The notes: a model not told the origin generated them from the sequence alone. DNA of 64,000 bases from an uncultured Collinsella sp. (GCA_900542085.1 UQMK01000002.1:1-64000), one strand, 5' to 3'; positions 50,902 through 60,247 are shown, numbered from the stretch's first letter. Numbers and translations: made by a program.

Positions 50902-52596
50902 ATGGCAACTGTTGCCGCACCTATCGACGCTACGTCGACCGCCGCTTGGAAGGCGCTCGAGGCCCATCAGGAGAAGCTCGAGGCCGAGGGTATCGACCTT
51001 AAGGCATGGTTCGCTGCCGATGCGGAGCGCGTGAACAAGCTGAGCTTTGATGCCGGTGACCTGCACTTCGACCTGTCCAAGAACCTGGTGACCGATGAGA
51101 CCGTCAAGCTGCTGTGCGATCTTGCCCGCGAGGTGAAGCTCGAGGAGCGCCGTGACGCCATGTTCTCCGGCGAGCACATCAACACCACCGAGGACCGCGC
51201 CGTCCTGCACACCGCGCTGCGCCGCCCGGCAACCGAGAAGGGCCAGCTCATCGTCGACGGCCAGGACGTCGTCGCTGACGTGCACGAGGTCCTCGACCGC
51301 ATGTATGCCTTCGCCGAGCGCGTTCGCTCCGGTGAGTGGAAGGGCGTTACCGGCAAAAAGATCGAGCACCTGGTGTCCATCGGCATCGGCGGCTCCGACC
51401 TGGGCCCGGTCATGGCTTACGAGGCTCTGCGTCCCTATGCCGACGCTGGTATCGACTGCCGCTATATCTCCAACATCGACCCCAACGATCAGGCCGAGAA
51501 GCTCAAGGGTTTGGATCCCGAGACCACGCTCGTGATCATCGTCTCCAAGACCTTCACCACGCTCGAGACCCTCACCAACGCTCGCGAGGTCAAGACCTGG
51601 ATGCTCGAGCAGCTCAAGGCCCAGGGTGCTATCGACGGTTCCGATGAGCAGAACGCCGAGGCCGTGGCAAAGCACTTCGTCGCTGTCTCCACTGCGCTCG
51701 ACAAGGTCGAGGCCTTCGGTATCGACCCGGCCAACGCCTTCGGTTTCTGGAACTGGGTCGGCGGCCGCTACTCCGTCGACTCCGCCGTGGGTCTGTCGCT
51801 GATCGTCGTGTTCGGTCCCGAGCGCTTCCAGCAGTTCCTCGAGGGCTTCCACGCCATCGACGAGTACTTCTGCAACACGCCGCTCGAGAACAACGCCGTC
51901 GCGCTGATGGGCCTGCTCAACGTCTGGTACGTCAACTTCTTCGGCTCCAAGAGCCACGCCGTGCTTCCGTACTGCCAGTATCTGCACCGTTTCCCGGCCT
52001 ACCTGCAGCAGCTCACCATGGAGTCCAACGGCAAGCACGTCCGCTGGGACGGCAGCGCCGTGACCTCCGATACCGGTGAGATTTTCTGGGGCGAGCCCGG
52101 CACTAACGGTCAGCACGCCTTCTACCAGCTGTTGCATCAGGGCACCGTGGTGGTCCCGGCCGACTTTATCGCTTTCGCCAACACTGCCAACCCCGCAACC
52201 GACAGCGGCCAGGATGTCCACGAGCTGTTCCTGGGCAACTTCCTGGCCCAGACCAAGGCGCTCGCCTTTGGTAAGACGGCCGATGAGGTGCGCGCCGAGG
52301 GCACGCCCGAGCAGATCGTCCCGGCCCGCTGCTTTGAGGGCAACCGCCCGACGACCTCGATCTTCGGCGACACGCTGACCCCGTTCGCACTCGGCGAGCT
52401 CATCGCCCTGTACGAGCACATCACGTTTGTCGAGGGCACGGTCTGGGGCATCGACTCCTACGACCAGTGGGGCGTCGAGCTGGGCAAGCAGCTTGCCAAG
52501 CAGATTACCCCGGCCTTCCACGACGACGCCGCCAAGGCCGAGCAGGACGCTTCGACCCAGGCGCTCATCGAGTTCTACCGCGCTCACCGCAAGTAG
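50902..52596 (+). CDS. pgi: Glucose-6-phosphate isomerase
   Basis: 564 residues. It interconverts glucose 6-phosphate and fructose 6-phosphate. Family blocks: SIGIGGSDLGPVM, SKTFTTLETLTNAR, WNWVGGRYSVDSAVGLSL, then HAIDEYFCNTPLENN and GSKSHAVLPYCQYLHRFPAYLQQ (split by the fold). The ATG follows GAGGAGGAC. It stands alone, away from the other glycolytic genes, with its own terminator. Confidence 0.95.
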   Translation: MATVAAPIDATSTAAWKALEAHQEKLEAEGIDLKAWFAADAERVNKLSFDAGDLHFDLSKNLVTDETVKLLCDLAREVKLEERRDAMFSGEHINTTEDRAVLHTALRRPATEKGQLIVDGQDVVADVHEVLDRMYAFAERVRSGEWKGVTGKKIEHLVSIGIGGSDLGPVMAYEALRPYADAGIDCRYISNIDPNDQAEKLKGLDPETTLVIIVSKTFTTLETLTNAREVKTWMLEQLKAQGAIDGSDEQNAEAVAKHFVAVSTALDKVEAFGIDPANAFGFWNWVGGRYSVDSAVGLSLIVVFGPERFQQFLEGFHAIDEYFCNTPLENNAVALMGLLNVWYVNFFGSKSHAVLPYCQYLHRFPAYLQQLTMESNGKHVRWDGSAVTSDTGEIFWGEPGTNGQHAFYQLLHQGTVVVPADFIAFANTANPATDSGQDVHELFLGNFLAQTKALAFGKTADEVRAEGTPEQIVPARCFEGNRPTTSIFGDTLTPFALGELIALYEHITFVEGTVWGIDSYDQWGVELGKQLAKQITPAFHDDAAKAEQDASTQALIEFYRAHRK

Positions 52597-52628
52597 TCGC
52601 TGCTGTTAACGCATCGCGCCTTATAGTC

Positions 52629-52663
52629 AGGGGCCCGTATCCGATAGGATACGGGCCCCTTTG
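52629..52663 (+). terminator. Terminator after pgi
   Basis: AGGGGCCCGTATCC-gata-GGATACGGGCCCCT, a 14-pair stem followed by TTTGC. Confidence 0.93.
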
Positions 52664-52737
52664 CTTTGCCGTGGTCCCGGGGCGCACGGCCTTTGTGGAA
52701 CATCGCCGGGGCGTCGCGCGCTGCGAGAACCCTGCGC

Positions 52738-54042
52738 CTAGATCTCGGCCTCCGCATGGCCTCGCTGCGCCTCGGGCAGCTCCCCGTAGAGCGGATGGTC
52801 TTCGAGCCTAAAGCGCTCGACCTGTTCGGGAGTGCGACCGCGTACAAAGAGCCACGAGCGATCGATCGGCGTCGCCATGAGCGTGCTGGGCAGCGCGTCG
52901 GCGCGGTCGGAAAACACCCGGGCACTCTCGGGATCCTGGAACGCCAGCACCAGATGCGTGTCGCAGTTGCCCATGATGGAGCGTGCGCGTGCCTCGCCAT
53001 AGAGCGCATCGAGCTGGTTGGTCGACTGCAGCAGCAGCGTTGCCCAGATGTTGCGGCTTCGGATAATCGAGAGCACGTTGTCGATCTGGGGGATCTGCAG
53101 ATTTGCGAAGTCATCGAGCATAAAGCGCACGGGCACGGGCAGGCTGCCGTCGGGCTGCCTATCGGCCTCGCGAATGAGGCCCATAAACGCCTGCGTAATA
53201 AAGAGGCCGGTCAGCGGATCGAGATTGCGGTCGATATCGCTCACGGTTACAAACAGGGCGCAGGGGGTGTGTCCCATGGAAGCGAAGTCCACCTGATGGC
53301 ACTCACGATAGAGCTGTGCCGCACCGTCGAATCCCAGACACATGACCTTTTCGGCAAGGATGCCGACGATGCTCGCGTGCATGCGCTCGGCATTTTGCGT
53401 AATGGCGTAGCGCCGCCATAGCGAGAGGGCATAGCTTTGGGGGTCGGTCGTGATCAGGTCGTCAAACAATCGACCCGTGGCACCGTCCTGCAGGTGCTCG
53501 ATCAGCTTGATGACCGAGCTGATCGTCTGCTCGTCGGCGGGTAGCTGTTCGGTGACGTAGGCGATAAGACACGACAGCAGGTTTGCCGCCGCATGATCCC
53601 AAAAGGGCTGGTTGTTGTCCTCGATGGGGCAGATGGCCTTTGCCACCGAGAGGATGTCCTGCTGGTTGGGCCTGCCGTCCGCCTTGCGGCGAATGTGCCT
53701 CAGGGGGTTGTAGCCGCAGCGCTCGATGCCGGGCGCAAGGGCCGGGACGGTGTTGAGGTCGGCGAAGTTGAGACATTGCACGCGGTAACCGTGGGCTGCC
53801 AGCACGGGTCCCACTTCGCGACAGAGCGTGCCTTTGGTGTCGAGCACGATGTAGCTTGCGTTCATTTGCAGCAGGTTGGGCTTGAGGACGTTTCGGGTCT
53901 TGCCGGCTCCCGAGGGGCCGATCACAAGTGCATTGTTGTTGAGTCCCGTTTGGCGGGTGTCGCAGGAAAGCGTTCGATCCTTGGCAAGGATGGTGGACGA
54001 TGCGGACTCAGATGCGGCGAGGCGGCTGGCGAGGTTAGACAT
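52738..54042 (-). CDS. VirD4/TraG-like type IV coupling protein
   Basis: 434 residues. A TraG/TraD-type P-loop ATPase: Walker A GPSGAGKT at 42-49, then YIVLDTKG, and Walker B-like FMLDDFAN about residue 300, plus LLLQSTNQLDALYG. Such coupling proteins move relaxosome DNA to the type IV secretion channel during conjugation. The N-terminal membrane helices of typical VirD4 proteins are missing, so it is the soluble kind. The ATG at 54042 has AAGGAGG and overlaps the preceding ClpP-like gene by 8 bases. No relaxase or other conjugation gene is in the window. Confidence 0.85.
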   Translation of the reverse strand: MSNLASRLAASESASSTILAKDRTLSCDTRQTGLNNNALVIGPSGAGKTRNVLKPNLLQMNASYIVLDTKGTLCREVGPVLAAHGYRVQCLNFADLNTVPALAPGIERCGYNPLRHIRRKADGRPNQQDILSVAKAICPIEDNNQPFWDHAAANLLSCLIAYVTEQLPADEQTISSVIKLIEHLQDGATGRLFDDLITTDPQSYALSLWRRYAITQNAERMHASIVGILAEKVMCLGFDGAAQLYRECHQVDFASMGHTPCALFVTVSDIDRNLDPLTGLFITQAFMGLIREADRQPDGSLPVPVRFMLDDFANLQIPQIDNVLSIIRSRNIWATLLLQSTNQLDALYGEARARSIMGNCDTHLVLAFQDPESARVFSDRADALPSTLMATPIDRSWLFVRGRTPEQVERFRLEDHPLYGELPEAQRGHAEAEI

Positions 54043-54652
54043 GGGCGACCTCCTTGGTGGTCGAGAGGATTTCGTGGGCAAAGCCGAGCTCGACGGCGCG
54101 CTCGGCCGAAAGGTAGGTGTCTTTTGCAGTGAGGGACTGGATGCGCTTGGGCGTGAGGCCGCTGCGGTCCGAGAGGATTTGCGTGAGGGTCTTGCGGGTC
54201 TGCATGAGACGCCGGCTGGTTTCCTGCAGCGCAAGTGCCGAGCCGCCTGCCCCCTGGGGGATCAGCGGGTCGTGAATCATGAGCTCTGCATGGGGCGCCA
54301 TACGGCGATCGTCGCCGCCCATAAAGATCACGGCGCCCATGGATGCGGCGAATTCCAGGCAGACGGTGCGGATGGGGCACGATGCAAGGCGCATGGCGTC
54401 ATAGATCGCAAGACCCGATCGCACGCTTCCGCCGGCGCTGGCGACAAATATGGTGATGGGGCGGCTGGGGTCGGTGGCATCGAGCAGGCGGATCTGCTGG
54501 CATAGGTCGTGGGCCATCGGGGTTTCGATGTTTCCCATGACGGAGAGCTCGCGACGGGCGAGCATCTCATCGTAAATGCTGGTGAGCGTGATACCTCGGG
54601 CGGATTCACGCATGGTGAGGGGGCTGATGATGGGGGAACGATTGGTGTCCAT
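54035..54652 (-). CDS. ClpP-family serine protease on a mobile element
   Basis: 205 residues, the length of ClpP. The catalytic triad is intact: Ser104 in FAASMGAVIF, His127 in MIHDPL and Asp178 in AKDTYLSA; spacing close to the family. Distinct from a housekeeping ClpP: N-terminal MGNIETPMAHDL is diverged and neighbours are mobile-element genes. Its partner ATPase and substrates are unknown; such copies occur on conjugative elements and phages. The gene overlaps the coupling-protein gene by 8 bases. Confidence 0.85.
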   Translation of the reverse strand: MDTNRSPIISPLTMRESARGITLTSIYDEMLARRELSVMGNIETPMAHDLCQQIRLLDATDPSRPITIFVASAGGSVRSGLAIYDAMRLASCPIRTVCLEFAASMGAVIFMGGDDRRMAPHAELMIHDPLIPQGAGGSALALQETSRRLMQTRKTLTQILSDRSGLTPKRIQSLTAKDTYLSAERAVELGFAHEILSTTKEVAHV

Positions 54653-54715
54653 GAGGACTCCTTTCTGTTGGTTGTGTTGTGGAATAGGATTGTTGCCCGC
54701 GGAGGGGCTGGCGGG

Positions 54716-55606
54716 CTACAGGGTTCGTCCGAGCCTGAGATCGAGCTCGGTTGTGGGGCAGGCTGCCTGTTCGTGCGGCTCGCAAGCGCCAAGGGCTCCA
54801 AAGCGATGGAGCGTTGCGGCGGGCGTGGTGTAGGCGAGTCGCAGCTGATGCTCGACAGGGGCACATCCGTCATTTTTGTAATGAGCCGCGTAGTACTGCG
54901 CGATGCTGGCGTTCATCTCGTTGCCATTGCGATGGCGCTCAAACTGGCGTCTGCAGGTCTCGATGATCTTTGCTACCGACTTGGGTGCCGTTGCGGGAAC
55001 AAGGGCGAGATAGCCCTCAAATAGCTCGTTGATGCTCAGGAGGCACAGCAGGTCGATCAGCGTCCTTATGGCTGCTCCCTCGGCAGGAAAGTGCGCGGTC
55101 ATGCGGTTATATCGGTTGCGGTCGACGATGGCCGCATGGGGTCTTGGAGTTTTCTGCCCCGTGGTCCCGGGCTTTTGCCGCGCCTGTGTATTGAGCTCGA
55201 CGTTGCAGCGCTTGAGGCCGTCCAACGGAAGGAACAGTGCGGTGCGCAGGGTGTTCCGCTTGCTTTCGAGTTCATGACGCTCGTCGGGTTCCCATTCGAG
55301 CTTGAGTTTCGTGTCGAGCGCCGTAAGCATATGGGCTAGGCAGCCTACGGTAAGAACGTACGAATCGTTGTCGCGTTTTGGGGCATAGGGGTCTGTCAGC
55401 TTGCGAATGTCGGGGTCGCCCATGATCTTTGTGCAGCGCTTCAGCAGTTGAGGGTGGTCGGCCAAGATCGTCGCGAGCGGTAGCGACGCGTAGTTCTTGA
55501 TGGTCGCGGCGGCAAAGGCGGCGTCATATTCGTTTGCATATGCTCGCTCAATGCGGGCATCCAGAATGCTTTTCTTATCGCCGTCTTCAGCGTGGTGGTT
55601 TGTCAT
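54716..55606 (-). CDS. Unknown protein of the mobile element
   Basis: 296 residues from an ATG at 55606 with GGAGAAGC upstream; the frame continues upstream only through a repeat-rich stretch and should not be included. Mostly charged and helical, with no signal peptide, membrane helix or motif I recognise. It precedes the ClpP-like gene by 63 bases and probably begins the operon. A replication or regulatory role is conceivable, because direct repeats lie just upstream, but this is inference only. Confidence 0.65.
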   Translation of the reverse strand: MTNHHAEDGDKKSILDARIERAYANEYDAAFAAATIKNYASLPLATILADHPQLLKRCTKIMGDPDIRKLTDPYAPKRDNDSYVLTVGCLAHMLTALDTKLKLEWEPDERHELESKRNTLRTALFLPLDGLKRCNVELNTQARQKPGTTGQKTPRPHAAIVDRNRYNRMTAHFPAEGAAIRTLIDLLCLLSINELFEGYLALVPATAPKSVAKIIETCRRQFERHRNGNEMNASIAQYYAAHYKNDGCAPVEHQLRLAYTTPAATLHRFGALGACEPHEQAACPTTELDLRLGRTL

Positions 55607-55620
55607 AGCTTCTCCAATCG

Positions 55621-55690
55621 GTTGATGTTCGTGCTGTTTGTTGATGTGTTGGTTGTCGTGAGTGATGTGCTTGCCGTGGGTGATGTGCTG
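55621..55690. repeat. Iteron-like direct repeats upstream of the mobile-element genes
   Basis: Four degenerate copies of (G)TTGATGTG or GTGATGTGCT start at about 55621, 55640, 55662 and 55680, spaced 18-22 bases. They lie just before the start of the element's first gene. The remaining stretch to 56096 has no gene; it holds an A/T-rich part and the promoter region of the HAD gene. Confidence 0.5.
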
Positions 55691-56096
55691 ACGTTGGGGT
55701 GCTATGCGGTTTTCAATGAGCCCGTGAGGCAGTTGCTGCAGGGGCGGGATGGAACGGCCCATGCAAGGCGGAAGGCATCGTGCTCAAAATCGAGAGAGCA
55801 ATGCCCTGGGTGCCTCACATGTGGCAGTTACCTCATTAAGTTGTCATTGCGTTTGGGGCTGTACTTTGCCGATCTTCTTTCTCTTACACGCTAAAAACTG
55901 AAACTTCATATGCTCGATCTACTTAAAACCGCAACGGCGGTCTTTTATCAACTTATATGTCGGAACGTGTCTTTGCAAGTACTTTTTTGCGTTTGTTTCA
56001 AATGGGGTGGTTTTGCAACCGTCATGCGCGCGCTGTGCGAACGTGCCCCGGCTCGGATAAGATAGTGCGCGATAAAAACGATGCAAGGAGGCATAT

Positions 56097-56939
56097 ATGG
56101 CAATCAAAGCCATCGCAATGGATATCGACGGTACGCTCACCAACGACCAGAAGGCGATTAGCCCTCGTACGCGCGAGAAGCTGCTTGCGGCGCAGGAGTC
56201 GGGCATTAAGCTCGTTTTGGCTTCGGGCCGTCCCGCATGGGGATTACATGCTCTGGCGCAGGAGCTCGACCTTCAAAACCATGACGGTCTGCTAGTTGCC
56301 TTTAATGGCGCGCATGTGGTCGACGCTCAGACCGATGAGGTCCTTTTTGACCAGGCCATGCCGGCTGACGAGCTGCACCGTCTGATTGATCATCTGCGTA
56401 ATTTTGACGTGATCCCTATGATTTCGCTCGGTCGGGACCTGCATGTCGAGGATTCGTACCGCTGCATGATTACGCTGCCTGACGGCTCGCAGAAGAATAT
56501 CGTCAAGTATGAGCGCGACGCGTGCGATCTTAAGATTCGCGAGGTGGAGAGCCTGCATGAGGTCGCAGATGCTTATCCTGTGGACAAGCTACTCACTGCG
56601 GGCGATCCGGCCTACCTGCAGGCGCATTACGAGGAGATGTATGCGCCCTTTACCCAGACGCTTTCGGGCATGTTTACGGCCGACTGGTACTTTGAGTACA
56701 CGGCGCCCGGTATCGACAAAGCCCGTGCGCTTGAGGGCGCCCTGCCCAAGCTCGGTATCGATGCCAGCGAGGTCGTCTCGTTTGGCGACGGCCAGAACGA
56801 CAAGTCCATGATTGAGTGGGCCGGCACCGGTGTTGCCATGGGCAACGCCGTCGATGAGGTTAAGGCTGTAGCCCAGATGGTGACCGCCAATAACAACGAA
56901 GACGGTATTGCGGTGGCGTTGGATAAGCTGCTGGGCTAG
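56097..56939 (+). CDS. HAD-superfamily Cof-type phosphatase
   Basis: 280 residues. Motif I MDIDGTL, motif II ASGRP, motif III lysine (GIDKARAL), motif IV GDGQNDKSM, and the tail AVALDKLL. Class IIB (Cof/YidA-like) sugar-phosphate phosphatase of the cytoplasm. The ATG follows CAAGGAGGC. A terminator hairpin separates it from the following HAD gene. Confidence 0.9.
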   Translation: MAIKAIAMDIDGTLTNDQKAISPRTREKLLAAQESGIKLVLASGRPAWGLHALAQELDLQNHDGLLVAFNGAHVVDAQTDEVLFDQAMPADELHRLIDHLRNFDVIPMISLGRDLHVEDSYRCMITLPDGSQKNIVKYERDACDLKIREVESLHEVADAYPVDKLLTAGDPAYLQAHYEEMYAPFTQTLSGMFTADWYFEYTAPGIDKARALEGALPKLGIDASEVVSFGDGQNDKSMIEWAGTGVAMGNAVDEVKAVAQMVTANNNEDGIAVALDKLLG

Positions 56940-56961
56940 AATCGCCGATAATGCATGGTTC

Positions 56962-56988
56962 GGGCGCCTGCTTACAGGCGCCCTTTTG
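56962..56988 (+). terminator. Terminator between the two HAD genes
   Basis: GGGCGCCTG-ctta-CAGGCGCCC followed by TTTT. The ribosome site of the next gene lies directly after it. Confidence 0.88.
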
Positions 56989-57002
56989 TTAGGGAGGGTG
57001 CC

Positions 57003-57662
57003 GTGTCCGCATTTCCGTTCGACGCCGTTATCTTTGACATGGACGGCGTCATTGTCGATACCGAGTATTACTATCTGGGCGAGACTGCCGCGTTTGCCAA
57101 GGAGCTTGGGCTTAACCTGACTCAAGAGGAGTTGAATGGGCAGGTCGGTACCTCGCATCAGTTCTTCCTGCATATGCTGGTCGATTGGTTTGAGCGCGCC
57201 GGTAAGGGGCATTTCACTGGCGAGGAAGCGTTGGCCCGTTGGGATGAGTGGGCGCATGAGCGTCCGTGCGACTATCAGGCTTTGATTAACCCAGGCGCCG
57301 TGGATACGATTCGAGAGCTGCCGCGCCGCGGCGTTCGCGTGGCGCTTGCCAGCTCGTCTCCCATGGATAGCATCGAGGAAGTGCTCAACGCGTGCGGGCT
57401 GTCGGATGCCTTTGAGTATGTGGTGAGCGGCGAGCAGTTTAAGAAGAGCAAGCCCGAACCCGACATCTACCTGCATGCGCTGGACCTGCTGGGGCTGCCC
57501 GCGAATCGCTGCTGCTGCGTTGAAGATTCGGTGCCTGGCATCACTGCCGGCAAGCGAGCCGGCCTGACGGTCATTGCCAAGCGCGAGGAGCGCTTTGGCT
57601 TTAGCCAGGATGCCGCGGACAAGATTATCGACCAGCTGCCGGAGCTGCTCACGCTTTCTTAG
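57003..57662 (+). CDS. HAD-superfamily hydrolase, beta-phosphoglucomutase-like
   Basis: 219 residues from GTG at 57003 (GGGAGGG upstream), starting MSAFPFDAVIFDMDGVIVDTE. Motif I DMDGVIVD, ALASSSPMDSI for motif II, KSKPEPDIYLHAL motif III, and VEDSVPGITAGKRAGL motif IV. The cap is of the beta-PGM/phosphatase type. Likely a sugar-phosphate phosphatase or mutase; no maltose-phosphorylase gene is next to it. Confidence 0.88.
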   Translation: MSAFPFDAVIFDMDGVIVDTEYYYLGETAAFAKELGLNLTQEELNGQVGTSHQFFLHMLVDWFERAGKGHFTGEEALARWDEWAHERPCDYQALINPGAVDTIRELPRRGVRVALASSSPMDSIEEVLNACGLSDAFEYVVSGEQFKKSKPEPDIYLHALDLLGLPANRCCCVEDSVPGITAGKRAGLTVIAKREERFGFSQDAADKIIDQLPELLTLS

Positions 57663-57744
57663 GAGCGCGGTAGTTGCGCGTTTTTCGGGTCAGATGAGTA
57701 AATACCTGACATTTTGGTGCGGCAGCAAGCATACTTTATGCTAA

Positions 57745-57785
57745 TGCGGGCTTAAGGGCTTGTTGAATGCCCTTGAGCCCGCTTT
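57745..57785 (+). terminator. Terminator after the HAD gene
   Basis: GCGGGCTTAAGGGC pairs with GCCCTTGAGCCCGC (one T-G), then CTTTA. It isolates the following GntR gene. Confidence 0.8.
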
Positions 57786-57812
57786 AGACTGAATTGTGCT
57801 GGGAGAGGGTAT

Positions 57813-58556
57813 ATGCCATCGACTGAAGGGCTAACTGACGGTAAAGCAGCGATACCGTTGTACCAACAAGTCATTGATATCATTAAAAACGAAATCAACT
57901 CCGGTGCCTACAAGGCGGGCGCGCGGATACCCAACGAATTCGAATTGGCTGAGAACTATAAAGTTGGCCGCGTTACCGTGCGACGCGCTATTGAGGAGCT
58001 CGTCCAGCAGGGCTATCTAACGAAGCGACAGGGGAAAGGCACGTTTGTCAATGCCCCCAAGCTTAAGCGCAAGATTCGCCAGAAGGATGACGTTCAGAGT
58101 TTTTCGGACGCATGCCGCGTTAACGGAATGGAACCGGGGGCGCGCGTCATTTCGAGAAAGATACTGCCGGCGGATTCCACCGAAGCGCAGTTCTTTGGTG
58201 TTCCCGTTGGAACTGATTTGATTTGCGTTGAGCGTGTGCGTACTGCCGATGGAGTCCCCGTCATGCTCGAGAACAACATATATGTTTACGAGGCCAACGC
58301 TTATCTATCAACGGCACCTCTATCTAACCAATCCATTTTTGAGTTCGTGCGCAACCGGACGGGCCGTACGCCCGCGTTTACCGACCCGTGCACGCTCGAG
58401 ATCGCGTGCGCGTCGCCCGAGGTCGCTCGGCTGTTGGCGGTTCCCGTTGGCGAACCCTTGTTTTACATGGATGCCTTCTTTTTCGATGAGCAGCGGAGAC
58501 CGTTTATCATTGGTCGTCAGCGGATCGTTGGGTCTCGCTACGTTTTTGACATCTAG
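57813..58556 (+). CDS. GntR/HutC-family regulator with UTRA domain
   Basis: 247 residues. N-terminal winged helix (about 15-80: PNEFELAENYKVGRVTVRRA) and a C-terminal UTRA ligand-binding domain. The ATG follows GGGAGAGGG. As the first gene before a sugar/amine catabolic set it resembles FrlR-type repressors that sense phosphorylated amino sugars or fructosamines. It is followed by a hairpin and then the operon. Confidence 0.9.
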   Translation: MPSTEGLTDGKAAIPLYQQVIDIIKNEINSGAYKAGARIPNEFELAENYKVGRVTVRRAIEELVQQGYLTKRQGKGTFVNAPKLKRKIRQKDDVQSFSDACRVNGMEPGARVISRKILPADSTEAQFFGVPVGTDLICVERVRTADGVPVMLENNIYVYEANAYLSTAPLSNQSIFEFVRNRTGRTPAFTDPCTLEIACASPEVARLLAVPVGEPLFYMDAFFFDEQRRPFIIGRQRIVGSRYVFDI

Positions 58557-58569
58557 GACATTGCGAATT

Positions 58570-58603
58570 GAGACGCCCGGTGGATCATCTCACCGGGCGT
58601 CTC
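58570..58603. terminator. Hairpin after the GntR gene
   Basis: GAGACGCCCGGTG and CACCGGGCGTCTC pair perfectly around gatcatct; no T-run follows. Likely separates the regulator from the operon. Confidence 0.6.
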
Positions 58604-58692
58604 CATACCGTTCACGGCGCGAACGCAACCGTTCAACCGCGTCGCGGCAATCAGTTTGAAATAATCTTGATGACGGGAAAAGCTGCTGGTAA

Positions 58693-58710
58693 TCTATGGA
58701 ACGTCATAGA
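58693..58710. promoter_or_regulatory. Dyad in the operon leader, possible GntR operator
   Basis: TCTATG-gaacgt-CATAGA is a perfect six-base palindrome with a six-base spacer, 65 bases before the transporter gene. Suitable for a dimeric regulator, but not proven. A second, imperfect ATGGAACGT/ATAGAACGT direct repeat overlaps it. Confidence 0.4.
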
Positions 58711-58774
58711 ACGTTTGCCTCATGCAAGCGTTGAGGCGAGATGCGATGCAGTCTCGAGTTCTTTGGAGGTATCT

Positions 58775-60238
58775 ATGTCAGATACGAAGGCGAAGAAGAC
58801 AAACAGACGTTTTAAGTTCAAATTACCGCATGTCTATACGATCATGTTCTTGCTGATCGTTGTCTTTGCGGTCCTGACTTGGATCGTTCCTTCTGGTCAG
58901 TATCAGCGCAAGACGATTTCGACAGCGGCGGGCGAGCGTGAAGTTGCCGTTGCTGGAACCTATGAACAGGTCGATAAGAACTACACCGATTCCGAGACCG
59001 GCGAGACCATCAATCTGGGCCAGGATATCTTTGCGGTCCTGCAAGCACCCACCAAGGGTATCCAGGAGGCTGCCGACGTCGTTGCGTTCGTCTTATTGAT
59101 TGGCGGATCGTTCGCAATCATCACCAAGACCAACGCTTTGAACGCCGGCATGAGCCGTGTGATTAAAAAGCTCAAGAACAAGGACATCCTCATCATTCCC
59201 ATCACGATGACGCTGCTGTCCATTTGCGGCACTACGTTTGGTATGTCTGAGGAAGCCCTACCGTTCTATGCCATCTTCATTCCCATCATGATGGGTATCG
59301 GTTATGACTCGATGACGGCATTCATCATCTGCTTCCTTGGTCCCAACCTGGGATATTGTGCCTCGACCATCGATCCGTTTAACGTCTTGATCGCCCAAGG
59401 CATCATTGGCATCGAGGGCAATCCGCAACTGTGGCTGCGCGCCGTTTCTTGGGTCATCTTCACTGCCGTCGGTATCGCATGGGCCATGCGCTACGCCATG
59501 CGCGTCAAGAAAAACCCCGAGTCGTCCATTACGTACGAGGACGACAAGCTCAAGCGTGTTGAGTTTTCCGTGACCGATGCCTCCATCGAGGAAGAGTTCA
59601 CTACCCGTCAGAAGCTCGTGCTTATCGATTTTGCCTGCGGCATGGGCATTATCGTCTGGGGTCTTGTTACCCAGGGCTGGTACATGAATGAGATTTCCGC
59701 CGTGTTCCTTGGTATGGGCTTGCTCGCCGGTATCCTGGGCGGCCTTGACCAGCAGACGATCGCCGAGGAGTTCGTTAAAGGCATTGCCGACTTTGCGTAT
59801 GCCGCTATCGTCATCGGCATCGCTCGCGGTATCTTGGTCATCGCAGAGGGTGGCATGATCATCGACACCATCCTCCAGGCGCTCGCTACTGCACTCGCCG
59901 GTGCACCTGCCGCCGTCTACACCACGTTTATGTATATCGTCCTTGGCCTGCTCTCTTTGCTGGTTCCCTCGAGCTCTGGACTTGCGGCGCTCACCATGCC
60001 CGTCATGGGTCCGCTGACCGAGCTTATGGGCCTCAATCCCGAAGCCGCCGTTACCGCGCTCCAGTTTGCTAATCAGACCATCAACACCATCAGTCCCGTG
60101 GCGGGCATGACGGTTGCCGGCCTTGCCGTGGCAAAGATCTCGTTTGGTCAATGGTGGAAGACCATTTGGAAGTTCTTCATCTTCATGGTCGTCTTTGGCC
60201 TGATCGTAACGGCAATCTCTGGCATGCTTCCGGTGTAG
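58775..60238 (+). CDS. YfcC-family (ArcD/DcuC-like) membrane transporter
   Basis: 487 residues with about 12 membrane helices. Family features: N-terminal PHVYTIMFLLIVVFAVLTWIVPSGQY, then ALNAGMSRVI, FGMSEEALPFY, and the C-terminal SSSGLAALTMP. YfcC-like transporters are secondary carriers assigned to amino acids, C4-dicarboxylates or short-chain acids. It replaces the usual permease in the fructosamine cluster. The ATG at 58775 follows TTTGGAGG; the frame from 58568 includes the leader. Confidence 0.88.
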   Translation: MSDTKAKKTNRRFKFKLPHVYTIMFLLIVVFAVLTWIVPSGQYQRKTISTAAGEREVAVAGTYEQVDKNYTDSETGETINLGQDIFAVLQAPTKGIQEAADVVAFVLLIGGSFAIITKTNALNAGMSRVIKKLKNKDILIIPITMTLLSICGTTFGMSEEALPFYAIFIPIMMGIGYDSMTAFIICFLGPNLGYCASTIDPFNVLIAQGIIGIEGNPQLWLRAVSWVIFTAVGIAWAMRYAMRVKKNPESSITYEDDKLKRVEFSVTDASIEEEFTTRQKLVLIDFACGMGIIVWGLVTQGWYMNEISAVFLGMGLLAGILGGLDQQTIAEEFVKGIADFAYAAIVIGIARGILVIAEGGMIIDTILQALATALAGAPAAVYTTFMYIVLGLLSLLVPSSSGLAALTMPVMGPLTELMGLNPEAAVTALQFANQTINTISPVAGMTVAGLAVAKISFGQWWKTIWKFFIFMVVFGLIVTAISGMLPV

Positions 60239-60247
60239 GTGGTTGTG

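Noticed and set aside
55607..55762. Histidine-rich N-terminal extension of the island's unknown protein
   Set aside because: The frame runs through the direct repeats; the ATG at 55606 has a ribosome site, so the HITH-type repeats are DNA-level, not protein.
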